From positions 1,966,001 through 2,030,000 of the forward strand of contig NZ_AP019807.1 of NCBI RefSeq assembly GCF_007183175.1: a stretch of DNA of 64,000 nt. Direction: 5' to 3'. The position numbers and the translations under genes are program-made. The DNA comes from Microbulbifer sp. GL-2. Its GTDB lineage: Bacteria > Pseudomonadota > Gammaproteobacteria > Pseudomonadales > Cellvibrionaceae. Below, piece by piece: positions 9,027 through 18,112 of this stretch (positions are counted from its first letter, which is position 1; each line of letters starts with the position of its first letter). The notes beneath the pieces were generated by a model. That model was not told the origin of the DNA. It was given only the letters and a program-made list of their open reading frames with translations, and did not search any database.

Positions 9027-9048
9027 GCGAATAGGCAAGCTTATTTGC
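9027..9048 (+). promoter_or_regulatory. Small stem-loop between exbB and exbD
   Basis: GCGAATA (9027-9033) pairs with TATTTGC (9042-9048), with one G-U pair, around an 8-base loop. There is no T run, so it is not a standard terminator. It could protect or process the exbB end of the mRNA and set different levels of ExbB and ExbD; this is inference only. Confidence 0.25.
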
Positions 9049-9131
9049 TGTGAAGGTTTAGCCAACCAGATATTTTCACCGGGGGTGCTCCTTGTGGGCT
9101 CCTCGCGGAAAAGTTCGCTAAGAGAGTTGCT

Positions 9132-9533
9132 ATGAGCAAAAGACAAAATACGGCAGAAGAAGAAGCCGGCGCTATCGACCTCACGCCCATGCTGGACGTG
9201 GTGTTTATTATGCTGATCTTCTTTATCGTCACCGCGACTTTTATCAAAGAGCCGGGCGCTGACGTTGTGAAGCCGGATGCAACAACCGCTGAACTCAAGG
9301 CCGCCTCTATTCTGGTAGCAATTAACGATAGTGATGAGATCTGGATTGCCAAAGAGAAGGTTGACGAGCGCCAGGTGAGAATTGTCCTGGAGCGCCTTTA
9401 CTCGGAAAACCCGAAAGGGTGGTTGGTAATTCAGCCCGATAAGGAAGCGAGTATTGAGAAGATTGCCCTGATTGCGGAAGCCGCCAGGAAAATCGGTATC
9501 AAGAAAGTTTCGGTCGCGACAGAAAAGAGTTAA
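9132..9533 (+). CDS. exbD: ExbD-type biopolymer transport protein (TonB2 system)
   Basis: A 133-residue ExbD/TolR family protein: a short cytoplasmic N-terminus, one membrane helix (about residues 22-42) with the key aspartate in IDLTPMLDVVFIMLIFF, and a periplasmic domain. It is the proton-path partner of ExbB. The gene ends 5 bases before tonB. Confidence 0.94.
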   Translation: MSKRQNTAEEEAGAIDLTPMLDVVFIMLIFFIVTATFIKEPGADVVKPDATTAELKAASILVAINDSDEIWIAKEKVDERQVRIVLERLYSENPKGWLVIQPDKEASIEKIALIAEAARKIGIKKVSVATEKS

Positions 9534-9538
9534 CAGCT

Positions 9539-10162
9539 ATGAATCCGGTAAGACTTCTTGGGGCAGGAACGTTGGCGATAGCCACTACCTTTGGCCTCAT
9601 CTTCACCATGCATCAGCTGATTGCGGCAAACATGAGTGCTCCAGAGGATAAGGAGCAGTTCAAGGTTGCCGATGTAGTGATGCCTGAGCAGAAGATCGAA
9701 ACACAATACGATACGACCAAGCCGGTGAAACCGGAAGAGCCGGAAACGCCTCCGCCGGAGATGCCAGAGCCCGAGTTTGAAGACCCGAACCTTGATACCA
9801 GTATCAGTGTTGCGGCTCCGAGAGCGGGTGGCGGCGTTAAACTGTCGGGTTTCAGTTTTGGCGAAGGTGATTACCTGCCTATCGTTAAGGTGCAACCGCA
9901 GTATCCCCGTCGCGCCCTACAGCGTGGCTTGGAGGGATATGTGATTGTTGAATATACGGTGACTACCAACGGTTCTGTTCGTGACCCCATCGTAATTGAA
10001 GCTTTCACTTTGAAAGGTAAACCCACCACCGTTTTCAACAGGGCCGCGCTCAAGTCCGCTCTGAAGTACAAGTACAAGTACAAGCCGCGGGTCGTAGATG
10101 GCAAGCCGACCGAGGTCCCCAATGTGCGGACCAAGATCAGCTTTAATATGGCCAAGAACTAA
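9539..10162 (+). CDS. tonB: TonB-type energy transducer (TonB2 system)
   Basis: A 207-residue protein with an N-terminal membrane anchor (about residues 8-30), a Pro/Glu-rich periplasm-spanning part (about residues 55-85) and a C-terminal TonB domain (about residues 118-205; QPQYPRRALQRGLEGYVIVEY). It should carry ExbB/ExbD energy to TonB-dependent outer-membrane receptors. The proline-rich part is short, as in TonB2 proteins. Three exact copies of AAGTAC (10064-10081) encode KYKYKY within the C-terminal domain. It is followed 11 bases later by the TPR gene. Confidence 0.93.
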   Translation: MNPVRLLGAGTLAIATTFGLIFTMHQLIAANMSAPEDKEQFKVADVVMPEQKIETQYDTTKPVKPEEPETPPPEMPEPEFEDPNLDTSISVAAPRAGGGVKLSGFSFGEGDYLPIVKVQPQYPRRALQRGLEGYVIVEYTVTTNGSVRDPIVIEAFTLKGKPTTVFNRAALKSALKYKYKYKPRVVDGKPTEVPNVRTKISFNMAKN

Positions 10163-10173
10163 GGGGAAGCACT

Positions 10174-11532
10174 ATGAAGTTGACAAGCATGAGTAAAGGT
10201 TTGTCCAAGCTCGCTCTGCGCACCTCAGTAGCGCTGCCCCTGGTCCTGGCACCGGCGATCAGTGTTACCGTGCTCGAAGCAGCAGGTGTTTCCGCACCTT
10301 TCGCCTCGGCTCAGGCGCAGGAGCAGGAGCAAAAAAAGCCCAGCAAGCAGAAGACTCGTAAAGTTCCTGCTATGCGCGAAGCAGCGTACAAAAAGCTGGA
10401 AAAGGCCCAGGAAGCTGCCGATGCAGAGGACTGGGCAGGCGCTCTTGCCGCTCTGAAGGAGATGGACGCGAGTAAGAAACGGTACAATGGCTATGAAGTA
10501 GCACAGATGTACAATTTCTTCGGTGTTGTTTACTACAGTACTGAGCGTTACAAGCAGGCAATCCCGTACTTTAAGAAAGTGCTGAACCAGGGTGAGGAAA
10601 ACTTACCGGTGGCACTAGAAGTGGGAACCTTGTTCACCCTTGCTCAGCTCTACTTCGTTACAGAGGACTACAAGCAGGCGATTAACTACCTGAATCAATG
10701 GTTCAAGGTTTCCGATCGTATTACTGCCGATTCCTATGCTCTGCGCGCCCAAGCTTATAATCAGGTTGGTGACCAGAGCAAAGCCCTCGCGGATATCAAT
10801 GTAGCGGTATCCATGTACGAAAAGGAGGGTAAGGTACCAAAAGAAAGTTGGTACGGATTGCAGCAGTATGTGTATTTCGAGCGTAACGACTACAAGAAGG
10901 TAGCCGGCGTTCTGGAAAAGCTGGTGCAGTACTATCCTAAGCCTGTGTACTACAAAACTTTGGCTGCGATGTATGGTGAGCTCAAGCGCGATAAAGACCA
11001 ACTGCACATGATGGAAGCCGCTTATCTTGCTGGGGCTTTGGAAAAGGATAAAGACCTGCTGAACATGGGCTATCTCTTTATGGGGCATGAAATGCCTTAC
11101 AAGGGTGCCAAGGTGATTGCCAAAGGCATCAAAGAGAAGAAGATTCCGCGTACGTCCAAAAATCTGGAGACTCTGGCGCAGGCTTACCAGATGGCTCAGG
11201 AGTTGCAAAAGGCAATTCCCCAGCTTGAAGCGGCGGCGAAACTTTCTGATAAAGGTGATATCTATTCGCGCTTAGCCGGGATTTACCTGGACCTGGATCA
11301 GAATGAGAAGGCCATCTCCATGGGTAACAAGGCCCTTGATAAAGGTAAGATCAAGCGTATAGACCAACTGCATATTGTTATGGGTATGGCGAATGCCAAC
11401 CTTAAAAGGTATGACGCTGCTCTTAGAAGTCTGAAGGAAGCCTCCAAAGACGATCGCTCCAAGAAATCTGCCCAGCAGTGGATCGCTTACGTTGAGGGTG
11501 AGAAGAAGCGCGAGGAGAAATTAGCAATTTAA
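10174..11532 (+). CDS. Exported TPR-repeat protein of the TonB2-type operon
   Basis: A 452-residue periplasmic protein with a long signal peptide (cleavage near AQAQ), a Lys/Gln-rich stretch, and many TPR-like helical pairs from about residue 65 to the end (for example YYSTERYKQAIPYFKKVL and YFVTEDYKQAINYLNQWF). TPR proteins commonly end TonB2 operons, probably as scaffolds. It closes the operon before a strong terminator. Substrate and partners are unknown. Confidence 0.88.
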   Translation: MKLTSMSKGLSKLALRTSVALPLVLAPAISVTVLEAAGVSAPFASAQAQEQEQKKPSKQKTRKVPAMREAAYKKLEKAQEAADAEDWAGALAALKEMDASKKRYNGYEVAQMYNFFGVVYYSTERYKQAIPYFKKVLNQGEENLPVALEVGTLFTLAQLYFVTEDYKQAINYLNQWFKVSDRITADSYALRAQAYNQVGDQSKALADINVAVSMYEKEGKVPKESWYGLQQYVYFERNDYKKVAGVLEKLVQYYPKPVYYKTLAAMYGELKRDKDQLHMMEAAYLAGALEKDKDLLNMGYLFMGHEMPYKGAKVIAKGIKEKKIPRTSKNLETLAQAYQMAQELQKAIPQLEAAAKLSDKGDIYSRLAGIYLDLDQNEKAISMGNKALDKGKIKRIDQLHIVMGMANANLKRYDAALRSLKEASKDDRSKKSAQQWIAYVEGEKKREEKLAI

Positions 11533-11554
11533 ATGTTTTAATTCCTCTCTACTT

Positions 11555-11587
11555 AAAAGGCCACACATTTCTGTGTGGCCTTTTTTC
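11555..11587 (+). terminator. Rho-independent terminator of the TonB2-type operon
   Basis: A perfect stem AAAAGGCCACACA / TGTGTGGCCTTTT with a 4-base loop and a T-rich tail lies 22 bases after the TPR stop. Confidence 0.92.
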
Positions 11588-11677
11588 TTTCTAGAGTTCA
11601 TGCAATTTGCCCAAGCTAGACAACCTGTATTAACAGACTATTTGCATTTTTTTGTGAATTAGCTAATGATTAAAGTC

Positions 11678-11689
11678 AGCTGATCAGCT
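11678..11689. promoter_or_regulatory. 12-bp palindrome upstream of the second tonB
   Basis: AGCTGATCAGCT is a perfect palindrome about 60 bases before the start of the second tonB. Its place suggests an operator, but it matches no regulator motif I can name. Confidence 0.3.
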
Positions 11690-11749
11690 TTTTCCATTTC
11701 GGCATTTTAGATGCCGCTTTTGCACCCTAACAATAATAGGAGAGGTGTT

Positions 11750-12400
11750 ATGGATAGAGCTTGCTCACCAATTTCCAGCCCCGAATTTTTCCCCAGTCAC
11801 TTGTTCGCAGGCTATGCCAAAGGTTTGGCTTATGCCGCCCTAATTACACTTGGGCTGATCTTTCTTATGAGTCAGCTAATCGCCAGCGATTTTGTCGAGC
11901 CAACGGCTAAGCCGTTAGTACCAATTAAGCCGGTGCATATGACAAAGAAAGAAGTTGTTACGATTAAAGAATATCAGGCTCCGCCAGCTCCACAGGAAAT
12001 ACCAAAGCCGATTCAACTGACGAAAGTGGACCGGAAGGTAGATGTTTTAGATAGTACGATAGGGATTGCTCCCCCAGTTGTAGCGACTGATGGAAGTCCA
12101 GTTTTGTCATCAAGGGACCCTCTACCAGTTTATAAGCCGACTCCGCGTTATCCTAGTGTAGCGATGCGCAGGGGGATGGAAGGCTACGTAGTTGTTGAGT
12201 TTACAGTGACTAAAACTGGAGCAGTTCGTGATGCCCGAGTTATCGGTGGATATGACAGTACCGGCAAGCAAACCAGTGTATTTAATCGTTCAGCGCTAGC
12301 AGCTGCTGAACGATTTAAATACCAGCCTATGCTAGAGGATGGAACGCCGGTTGAGCGTTATGGGGTGCGAAACCGTATTACTTACAAACTGGCAGAGTGA
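11750..12400 (+). CDS. Second TonB-type energy transducer
   Basis: A 216-residue TonB paralog. It has a membrane anchor (about residues 25-43, YAALITLGLIFLMSQLI), a Pro/Lys-rich linker, and a C-terminal TonB domain (YPSVAMRRGMEGYVVVEFTV, then FNRSALAAAERFKYQP). Anchor and C-terminal domain resemble the TonB of the preceding operon, so this looks like a duplicate that has diverged. The ATG at 11750 is chosen for the AGGAGAGG site 5 bases upstream; an upstream in-frame ATG at 11711 lacks one. It has its own upstream region and terminator, so it is transcribed apart from the exbBD operon and may share those ExbB/ExbD proteins. Confidence 0.9.
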   Translation: MDRACSPISSPEFFPSHLFAGYAKGLAYAALITLGLIFLMSQLIASDFVEPTAKPLVPIKPVHMTKKEVVTIKEYQAPPAPQEIPKPIQLTKVDRKVDVLDSTIGIAPPVVATDGSPVLSSRDPLPVYKPTPRYPSVAMRRGMEGYVVVEFTVTKTGAVRDARVIGGYDSTGKQTSVFNRSALAAAERFKYQPMLEDGTPVERYGVRNRITYKLAE

Positions 12401-12440
12401 GCAATAAAAAACGGCCCAACAGGGCCGTTTTTTATTGCTC
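12399..12440. terminator. Bidirectional terminator between tonB paralog and ilvD
   Basis: A perfect 19-bp stem (12399-12417 with 12422-12440) around AACA, with A and T runs on both sides of a GGCCC core, overlaps the tonB stop codon and lies just after ilvD on the other strand. It can serve both converging genes. Confidence 0.93.
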
Positions 12441-12452
12441 ATCGAACTCTGT

Positions 12453-14288
12453 CTACTCAATCTCCCGCACTGCCCCCCTGTCGGCACTGGTGGCGAGTAA
12501 TGCGTAGGCTTTTAGGGCCTTACTCACTTTGCGGGGGCGTGGTTCGCTCGGTTTCCAGGCCTTTTTTCCGAGGTTGACCATCTCCTGGCGGCGCTTTTCA
12601 AGTTCGCTTTCGCTGATAGCGACCTCTATTTTTCGTGCAGGAATATCGATACGTATTGGGTCCACATTTCGCACCAGGGCGATATTACCAGCAGATGCGG
12701 CCTCAGGAGAGACATGCCCGATAGAGAGCCCGGAAGTACCACCGGAGAAACGGCCATCAGTAATTAGGGCGCAATGCTCTCCCAGCCCCTTGGATTTCAG
12801 GTAGCTGGTGGGGTAGAGCATTTCCTGCATACCAGGGCCGCCCTTGGGGCCTTCGTAGCGAACGATAACGGCCTCACCCTTGCGAACTTTGCCCTCGAGG
12901 ATATGGGAAACGGCTTCCTCCTGGCTCTCAACAACATGAGCTGGGCCTTCAAAATGCCAAAGGGCTTCATCCACTCCAGACGTTTTCACTACACAGCCAT
13001 TGGGCGCAAGGTTGCCAAACAGGACCGCCAGGCCACCTTCAGATGAGTAGGCGTGCTCTGCGGAGCGGATACAGCCATGTTGGCGATCAGCATCCAGTGT
13101 GGACCAGCGGCAATCCTGGCTGAAGGCGGTTTGCGTGGGGATGCCAGCGGGGCCGGCCCGATAGAAATCGCAAACCGATTTATCTGAGGTCCGACAGATA
13201 TCCCAGCGCGTCAGTGCATCGGCGAGAGTACCGCCGTACGCAGTGGGTTGAGAGGCATCGATCAGGTTGGCAGCTTCCAGCTCACCGAGAATGGCCATCA
13301 CTCCGCCAGCGCGGTGCACGTCTTCGACATGGTATTTCTCTGTATTGGGAGCTACTTTACAGAGTTGGGGGATCTTGCGGGAGAGTCGATCGATATCTTC
13401 CAGAGTAAAATCGATATCTCCTTCCTCGGCCGCAGCCAGTAGGTGCAGGATGGTGTTGGTGGAGCCTCCCATGGCGATATCCAGTGCCATAGCATTCCTA
13501 AAGGCTGTGCAGTTGGCGATATTGCGAGGCAGGGCACTTTCGTCATCCGCCTCATAGTAACGTTTGGTCAGGGCGACGATCTCACGGCCCGCACGCAGGA
13601 AGAGCTCCCTGCGATCGGCGTGGGTGGCCAGCATTGTGCCATTTCCTGGTAGGGAAAGCCCCAGTGCCTCGGTGAGACAGTTCATCGAGTTGGCTGTAAA
13701 CATACCGGAGCAGGAGCCGCAGGTCGGGCAGGCGGAGCGTTCGTACTCGGCCACCTCTTCGTCTGTAGCAGTGTCCGTGGCCGCAATCACCATAGCATCC
13801 ACCAGGTCGAGCTTGTGGTCGGCCAATTTGGTCTTACCCGCCTCCATTGGGCCGCCGGAAACAAAGATAACCGGAATATTCAAACGCAGGGCAGCCATCA
13901 GCATTCCCGGGGTGATTTTGTCGCAGTTGGAAATACACACCAGGGCATCAGCACAGTGGGCATTGACCATGTACTCCACCGAATCAGCGATAATCTCGCG
14001 GCTGGGTAAACTGTAGAGCATGCCGTCGTGGCCCATGGCGATGCCGTCATCTACAGCAATAGTATTGAATTCTTTGGCCACTCCGCCTGCCCGCTCAACT
14101 TCTCTTGCCACCAGTTGCCCCATATCTTTCAGGTGCACGTGGCCGGGTACAAACTGGGTGAAAGAATTGGCAATAGCGATAATCGGCTTGTGGAAGTCCT
14201 CGTCTGTCATCCCTGTGGCGCGCCACAGAGCACGGGCTCCGGCCATGTTACGACCGGCTGTGGAGGTTCGGGAACGGTACTGGGGCAT
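12453..14288 (-). CDS. ilvD: Dihydroxy-acid dehydratase
   Basis: IlvD removes water from dihydroxy-isovalerate and dihydroxy-methylvalerate, the third step of valine and isoleucine synthesis. It uses an iron-sulfur cluster. The 611-residue product has the long-form IlvD length and blocks: VPGHVHLKDMGQLV, CISNCDKITPGM and SACPTCGSCSGMFTANSMNC, which supply cluster cysteines, and late LITDGRFSGGTSGLSIGH. It stands apart from other ilv genes except ilvE about 11 kb away. Confidence 0.97.
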   Translation of the reverse strand: MPQYRSRTSTAGRNMAGARALWRATGMTDEDFHKPIIAIANSFTQFVPGHVHLKDMGQLVAREVERAGGVAKEFNTIAVDDGIAMGHDGMLYSLPSREIIADSVEYMVNAHCADALVCISNCDKITPGMLMAALRLNIPVIFVSGGPMEAGKTKLADHKLDLVDAMVIAATDTATDEEVAEYERSACPTCGSCSGMFTANSMNCLTEALGLSLPGNGTMLATHADRRELFLRAGREIVALTKRYYEADDESALPRNIANCTAFRNAMALDIAMGGSTNTILHLLAAAEEGDIDFTLEDIDRLSRKIPQLCKVAPNTEKYHVEDVHRAGGVMAILGELEAANLIDASQPTAYGGTLADALTRWDICRTSDKSVCDFYRAGPAGIPTQTAFSQDCRWSTLDADRQHGCIRSAEHAYSSEGGLAVLFGNLAPNGCVVKTSGVDEALWHFEGPAHVVESQEEAVSHILEGKVRKGEAVIVRYEGPKGGPGMQEMLYPTSYLKSKGLGEHCALITDGRFSGGTSGLSIGHVSPEAASAGNIALVRNVDPIRIDIPARKIEVAISESELEKRRQEMVNLGKKAWKPSEPRPRKVSKALKAYALLATSADRGAVREIE

Positions 14289-14414
14289 GATGCAAGCTTC
14301 CGGCTAGGCAAATTAGAGCGACAGCTTAGCAAAAAAAGGCGATTTCAGGGATGCTTTCGCGCAGCCCGGTCTGACTGCGCGGTTTACTAGGATAAATATT
14401 TCGGTGAATGCGAA

Positions 14415-15737
14415 TTATGTAGGAGGATTTGCAGCAAGGTTTTTTCGTAAAATCCGAGAGCTACGCTGGATGTTATAGAGCGATTTACGTGAAGCGGGCA
14501 GGTCGCTGATACGAACCTGCTCGAAACCTTGCTCGATAAACCAATGCTCTGTTTGGGTGGTAAGCACGTAGAGTTCGCTGATATTCAGCGTACGTGCCTG
14601 CCGCTCCAGGTGGCGCATCAATTTGGCGCCACGGCCTCCACCACGGAATTCGGGGTGGCTGGCCACACAGGCGATTTCAGCTGCGAATGTGGCGCTGCTA
14701 TCATCCTTAATCGGATAGAGAGCAGCGCAGGCTACGGGAGTGCCATCGACCTCGACCAGAGTAAAGTGCTCTATCTCTGCTTCGAGTTTCTCCCGTGAAC
14801 GACGCACCAGTACACCTTGCTTTTCCAGGGGACGGATAAGACCGAGGATGCCACCTACATCGGTGATACGCGCGCGGCGCACCACTTCATAGCTATCCCG
14901 ATAGATCATAGTACCTGCACCTTCGCGGCGGAACAGCTCCTGGATCAGAGCGCCATTGTGGCAATAGCTGAGCAGGTGGGTTCTTGCGATTCCCGAGTTA
15001 CAGGCGCGTATTGCACACTGCAGCGCTTCGCTCTGTACTCGGGCTGCGACCTGTTCAGCCTGTACAATACTGAGTTCGTGTACTGGATTGCCGTCCAGAA
15101 TCAGTTGGGCAGGTGCGCGGAACAACACCAGCTTTTCAGCGCGTAATACTCGTGCGGCCTCTGCAGCCAGGTCGAGGTAATTGATATTGAATAATTCGCC
15201 AGTCAACGAGGTTCCCAGGGGTGAGAGCAATACCAATGCCCCCTGATCCAGGGCTTGCTCAATGGTGTTGACCTCCATTCTGCGGACGGTACCGGTCCAG
15301 CCCAGGTCCACACCATCCAGCACGCCACAAGGGCGCGCGGTTACCAGGTTTCCAGAAATTACCTTCAGCGCCGAGCGAGCCATGGGGGAATCGGGTAGAC
15401 CTTGAGAGAAAGCGGCCTCGATATCAAATCGCAACCTGCCCACGGCAGCCTTGATAATCTCCAGGCTCTCTCGATTGGTGACCCGGTTGTTCTCATGAAA
15501 GCAGCTCTCGACTCCACTTTCTTTAAGGGCTCTGTTCACTTGTGCACGGGCACCGTGTACTACGACCAGGCGCACGCCCAGGCTGGCGAGCAGTGCCAGG
15601 TCGTGAACCAAATTACGAAAGTTAGTGTGTTCCAGGGCATCACCGGGAATACCAATTACCAGAGTGCGGCCGCGAAGGTCATTAATATAAGGTGCCGCGT
15701 GGCGAAACCAGTTGAGAGAAGCGTTATCGTCGCTCAC
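14415..15737 (-). CDS. argA: N-acetylglutamate synthase
   Basis: ArgA makes N-acetylglutamate, the first step of arginine synthesis. The 440-residue product has the classical two-domain build: an amino-acid-kinase-like regulatory domain (about residues 20-285; FRHAAPYINDLRGRTLVIG, VVVHGARAQ) and a C-terminal GNAT domain (about residues 290-430; FRGGGRGAKLMRHLE, IEQGFEQV). The start is GTG, with no strong ribosome binding site. argE lies next to it on the same strand, 121 bases away, as in Pseudomonas, so both genes of the linear arginine route sit together. Feedback inhibition by arginine is expected for the family. Confidence 0.95.
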   Translation of the reverse strand: MSDDNASLNWFRHAAPYINDLRGRTLVIGIPGDALEHTNFRNLVHDLALLASLGVRLVVVHGARAQVNRALKESGVESCFHENNRVTNRESLEIIKAAVGRLRFDIEAAFSQGLPDSPMARSALKVISGNLVTARPCGVLDGVDLGWTGTVRRMEVNTIEQALDQGALVLLSPLGTSLTGELFNINYLDLAAEAARVLRAEKLVLFRAPAQLILDGNPVHELSIVQAEQVAARVQSEALQCAIRACNSGIARTHLLSYCHNGALIQELFRREGAGTMIYRDSYEVVRRARITDVGGILGLIRPLEKQGVLVRRSREKLEAEIEHFTLVEVDGTPVACAALYPIKDDSSATFAAEIACVASHPEFRGGGRGAKLMRHLERQARTLNISELYVLTTQTEHWFIEQGFEQVRISDLPASRKSLYNIQRSSRILRKNLAANPPT

Positions 15738-15858
15738 TAATGCATTACCGTCTGTTGAGGTACTTGCCGGCTCAGTGACAAGTATTTGGGAGTTATTTCT
15801 GCCCTCGGTGAGGTGCCCAACTGCTTATTAACAGGTGGCATAGAGTAATATTCTGCAA

Positions 15859-17022
15859 TCACAGGCAGAAGCGTGCTATCAGGCTGCGCAATATATCCAC
15901 CATTGGGTTTATGCGCTCAAGCCCCAGGTATTCATCTGGCTGGTGGGCCTGGTCGATATCGCCGGGGCCAAGCACGATAGTGTCAATATTCATGCTCTTC
16001 AAGTAGGGCGCCTCGGTGCAAAAGGCAACGCTTTCTGCACTGTGCCCCGTCAGCTTTTCGGCTACCTTGATGAGTTCGGAATTTATATCTTGCTCAAATG
16101 GCTCAGTGCTTTGGCACAGTGGAACTAAGTCGATATGAATCTTCTTGTCTTGAATACAGGGTTGCAGGCGGTTATTCAATTCCGCGCGAAGATCAGCAAT
16201 GTACATGCCAGGCAGTGGGCGTATATCGAAATGCAATTCAGCGGAACCACAAATCCGGTTTGGGTTATCGCCACCGTGTATACAGCCGAGGTTCATAGTA
16301 GGCACGGGAATTTCAAAACCCGGGTTATTGTACTTTTGCTGCCACTCCTTGCGTAAAGATAGTAATTCACCGATAACCGAATACATGGCCTCCAAGGCGC
16401 TTGCTCCAAGGGTCGGATTAGAAGAGTGGCCGGACTGCCCGGTAATTCGTACAGACTCCATCATTATTCCTTTATGCATACGAATGGGGCGCAAACCCGT
16501 CGGCTCCCCAATGACAGCAAAGCGTCCGAGGGGTCGTCCGGCTGAGGCTAGAGCACGAGCTCCAGCCATGGAGCTTTCTTCATCGGCGGTGGCTAAAATC
16601 GTTAAAGGCTGGCGTAGGGGCTTGTGGACAAAGGTCTTGGCCGCTTCAATAGCGAGGGGAAAGAAACCTTTCATATCGCTGGTGCCCAGCCCATATAGAC
16701 GATTCTCTCGCTCTTCCAGCTTAAAAGGATCTGACTGCCAGCGCCCCTCGTCGTAAGGTACTGTATCGGTATGCCCAGATAGAATCAGTCCGCCACTGCC
16801 ATCCGTACTTCCGCCTAGGGTGGCGATCATATTGGCCTTATTTGGGTTATCTGGTATGGGCATCAACTCCACTTTAAAGCCTAGAGTTTCCAGCCATGTG
16901 GAAAGTATTTCCAATACACGGAGGTTTCCCATATCCAGTGCTGGATCAACGGCACTGACACTAGGGCTGGCGACCAGCTGACGTAACTGTTCCTTGAGGT
17001 CAGGTAGGACGGTACTTACCAT
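15859..17022 (-). CDS. argE: Acetylornithine deacetylase
   Basis: ArgE removes the acetyl group from N-acetylornithine in arginine synthesis. The protein is an M20-family metallohydrolase of 387 residues with the metal and catalytic blocks LILSGHTDTVPYDEGRW, LYGLGTSDMKGFFPL, ILATADEESSMAGARAL and VIGEPTGLRPIRMHKG. The start ATG at 17022 is chosen for its AAAGGGAAA site; the upstream in-frame ATG at 17055 has none. The chosen start overlaps the end of the upstream EamA gene by 23 bases, suggesting co-translation. Confidence 0.93.
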   Translation of the reverse strand: MVSTVLPDLKEQLRQLVASPSVSAVDPALDMGNLRVLEILSTWLETLGFKVELMPIPDNPNKANMIATLGGSTDGSGGLILSGHTDTVPYDEGRWQSDPFKLEERENRLYGLGTSDMKGFFPLAIEAAKTFVHKPLRQPLTILATADEESSMAGARALASAGRPLGRFAVIGEPTGLRPIRMHKGIMMESVRITGQSGHSSNPTLGASALEAMYSVIGELLSLRKEWQQKYNNPGFEIPVPTMNLGCIHGGDNPNRICGSAELHFDIRPLPGMYIADLRAELNNRLQPCIQDKKIHIDLVPLCQSTEPFEQDINSELIKVAEKLTGHSAESVAFCTEAPYLKSMNIDTIVLGPGDIDQAHQPDEYLGLERINPMVDILRSLIARFCL

Positions 17023-17878
17023 GTTGAATTTCCCTTTGCTTGTTACGCCATTCATTGAGCATTATGGCAGTCGCGATTACGCCTCCCCCTATCATAAGAT
17101 TTATGATAGGGGCGTCACGATTCCAGATTAACAGGTTCACCAGTAATCCAGCGGGAATAAGCGCATTATTCATGGCTGCCAGGGTTGCTGCTGTGACCTG
17201 GGTGGTGCCCTTGTTCCACAGGAAATAGCCGAGTCCTGAGGCCACCACTCCCAGCCAGATTAATACACCCCACTGTACGCTATTTTGCGGATACTGGGCT
17301 TTACCCAGAAACACCCAGGCTGTCACTGTAACAAGGTTGGCACCGAGGAAAAACCAACCAAAAGTCTGCCTGGGGGCAAGGGGTTGGTGGCGGCGCATAA
17401 ACTGTCTGTAGCCCACCTGACCCAGGGCGAAACACAAGTTGGCCCCCTGAACCATGGCAAACCCGTACCAGTAATTACCATTTGGCTTGTCCCAGCGAAT
17501 GATAGCTGCCCCGGAAACTGCCAGTAACGCAACCGTCAGGTTCCACAGAGAAAATCTCCTCTCAAGCAAGTCGTATAAGAGCGTGATATACAGGGGAGTA
17601 AATATGGTGAACAGCAGGACTTCCGGAACACTGAGTAGTAGGAATGACTGGTAATAAAACAGATACATCAGTCCCAGCTGAACTCCTCCAATAGCCATCA
17701 GTGTGATAGCAGTGCGAGGGTCCGAGCGACGCCACTGCAACAGCGGCAGGAAAATTAGAGATGCCAGCAGAATTCTAGTCATGGCAGAAAAGTAACTGTC
17801 AACCTGGCCTGCCAGGTAAACCCCGATCAAGCTGAACGAGAAGGCCCACAACAGGGTGACAAAAATCAGTAGAGGCAT
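17000..17878 (-). CDS. EamA/DMT-superfamily transporter
   Basis: A 292-residue inner-membrane protein with about ten hydrophobic helices and two EamA halves (LLWAFSFSLIGVYLAGQ at the N-terminus; LIWLGVVASGLGYFLWNKG in the second half). It belongs to the carboxylate/amino acid/amine-type DMT group. It overlaps argE, hinting at export of an arginine-pathway or other amino-acid-like compound, but the substrate cannot be read from sequence. Confidence 0.88.
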   Translation of the reverse strand: MPLLIFVTLLWAFSFSLIGVYLAGQVDSYFSAMTRILLASLIFLPLLQWRRSDPRTAITLMAIGGVQLGLMYLFYYQSFLLLSVPEVLLFTIFTPLYITLLYDLLERRFSLWNLTVALLAVSGAAIIRWDKPNGNYWYGFAMVQGANLCFALGQVGYRQFMRRHQPLAPRQTFGWFFLGANLVTVTAWVFLGKAQYPQNSVQWGVLIWLGVVASGLGYFLWNKGTTQVTAATLAAMNNALIPAGLLVNLLIWNRDAPIINLMIGGGVIATAIMLNEWRNKQREIQHGKYRPT

Positions 17879-18052
17879 ATGAATAAGGGGCTAGCGTAAG
17901 GTGTTCGCGGAATGCGGCGGAGACCGCTTAAATTTGGATTCATCATGTTACTGGTAGCTTAAGGGAATAGGAATTGAACCGGGCCGCTCATGCAGATTCC
18001 GATTTAGTGGCCCTGGTACTAATGCAGGGTTTGCGCCGGTGAAGGGGCAACA

Positions 18053-18081
18053 AAAAGGGAGGCTCTGAGGCCTCCCTTTTC
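18053..18081 (-). terminator. Terminator after pit
   Basis: AAAAGGGAGGC pairs with GCCTCCCTTTT around a 6-base loop, 32 bases beyond the pit stop on the minus strand, with a T run in that direction. Confidence 0.85.
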
Positions 18082-18112
18082 TTTTGGCTTTGGCAAATGC
18101 CCGGTTGTGAGA

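Noticed and set aside
12529..14390. Several plus-strand frames across ilvD
   Set aside because: All are shadows of the conserved ilvD gene on the other strand, with no motifs of their own.
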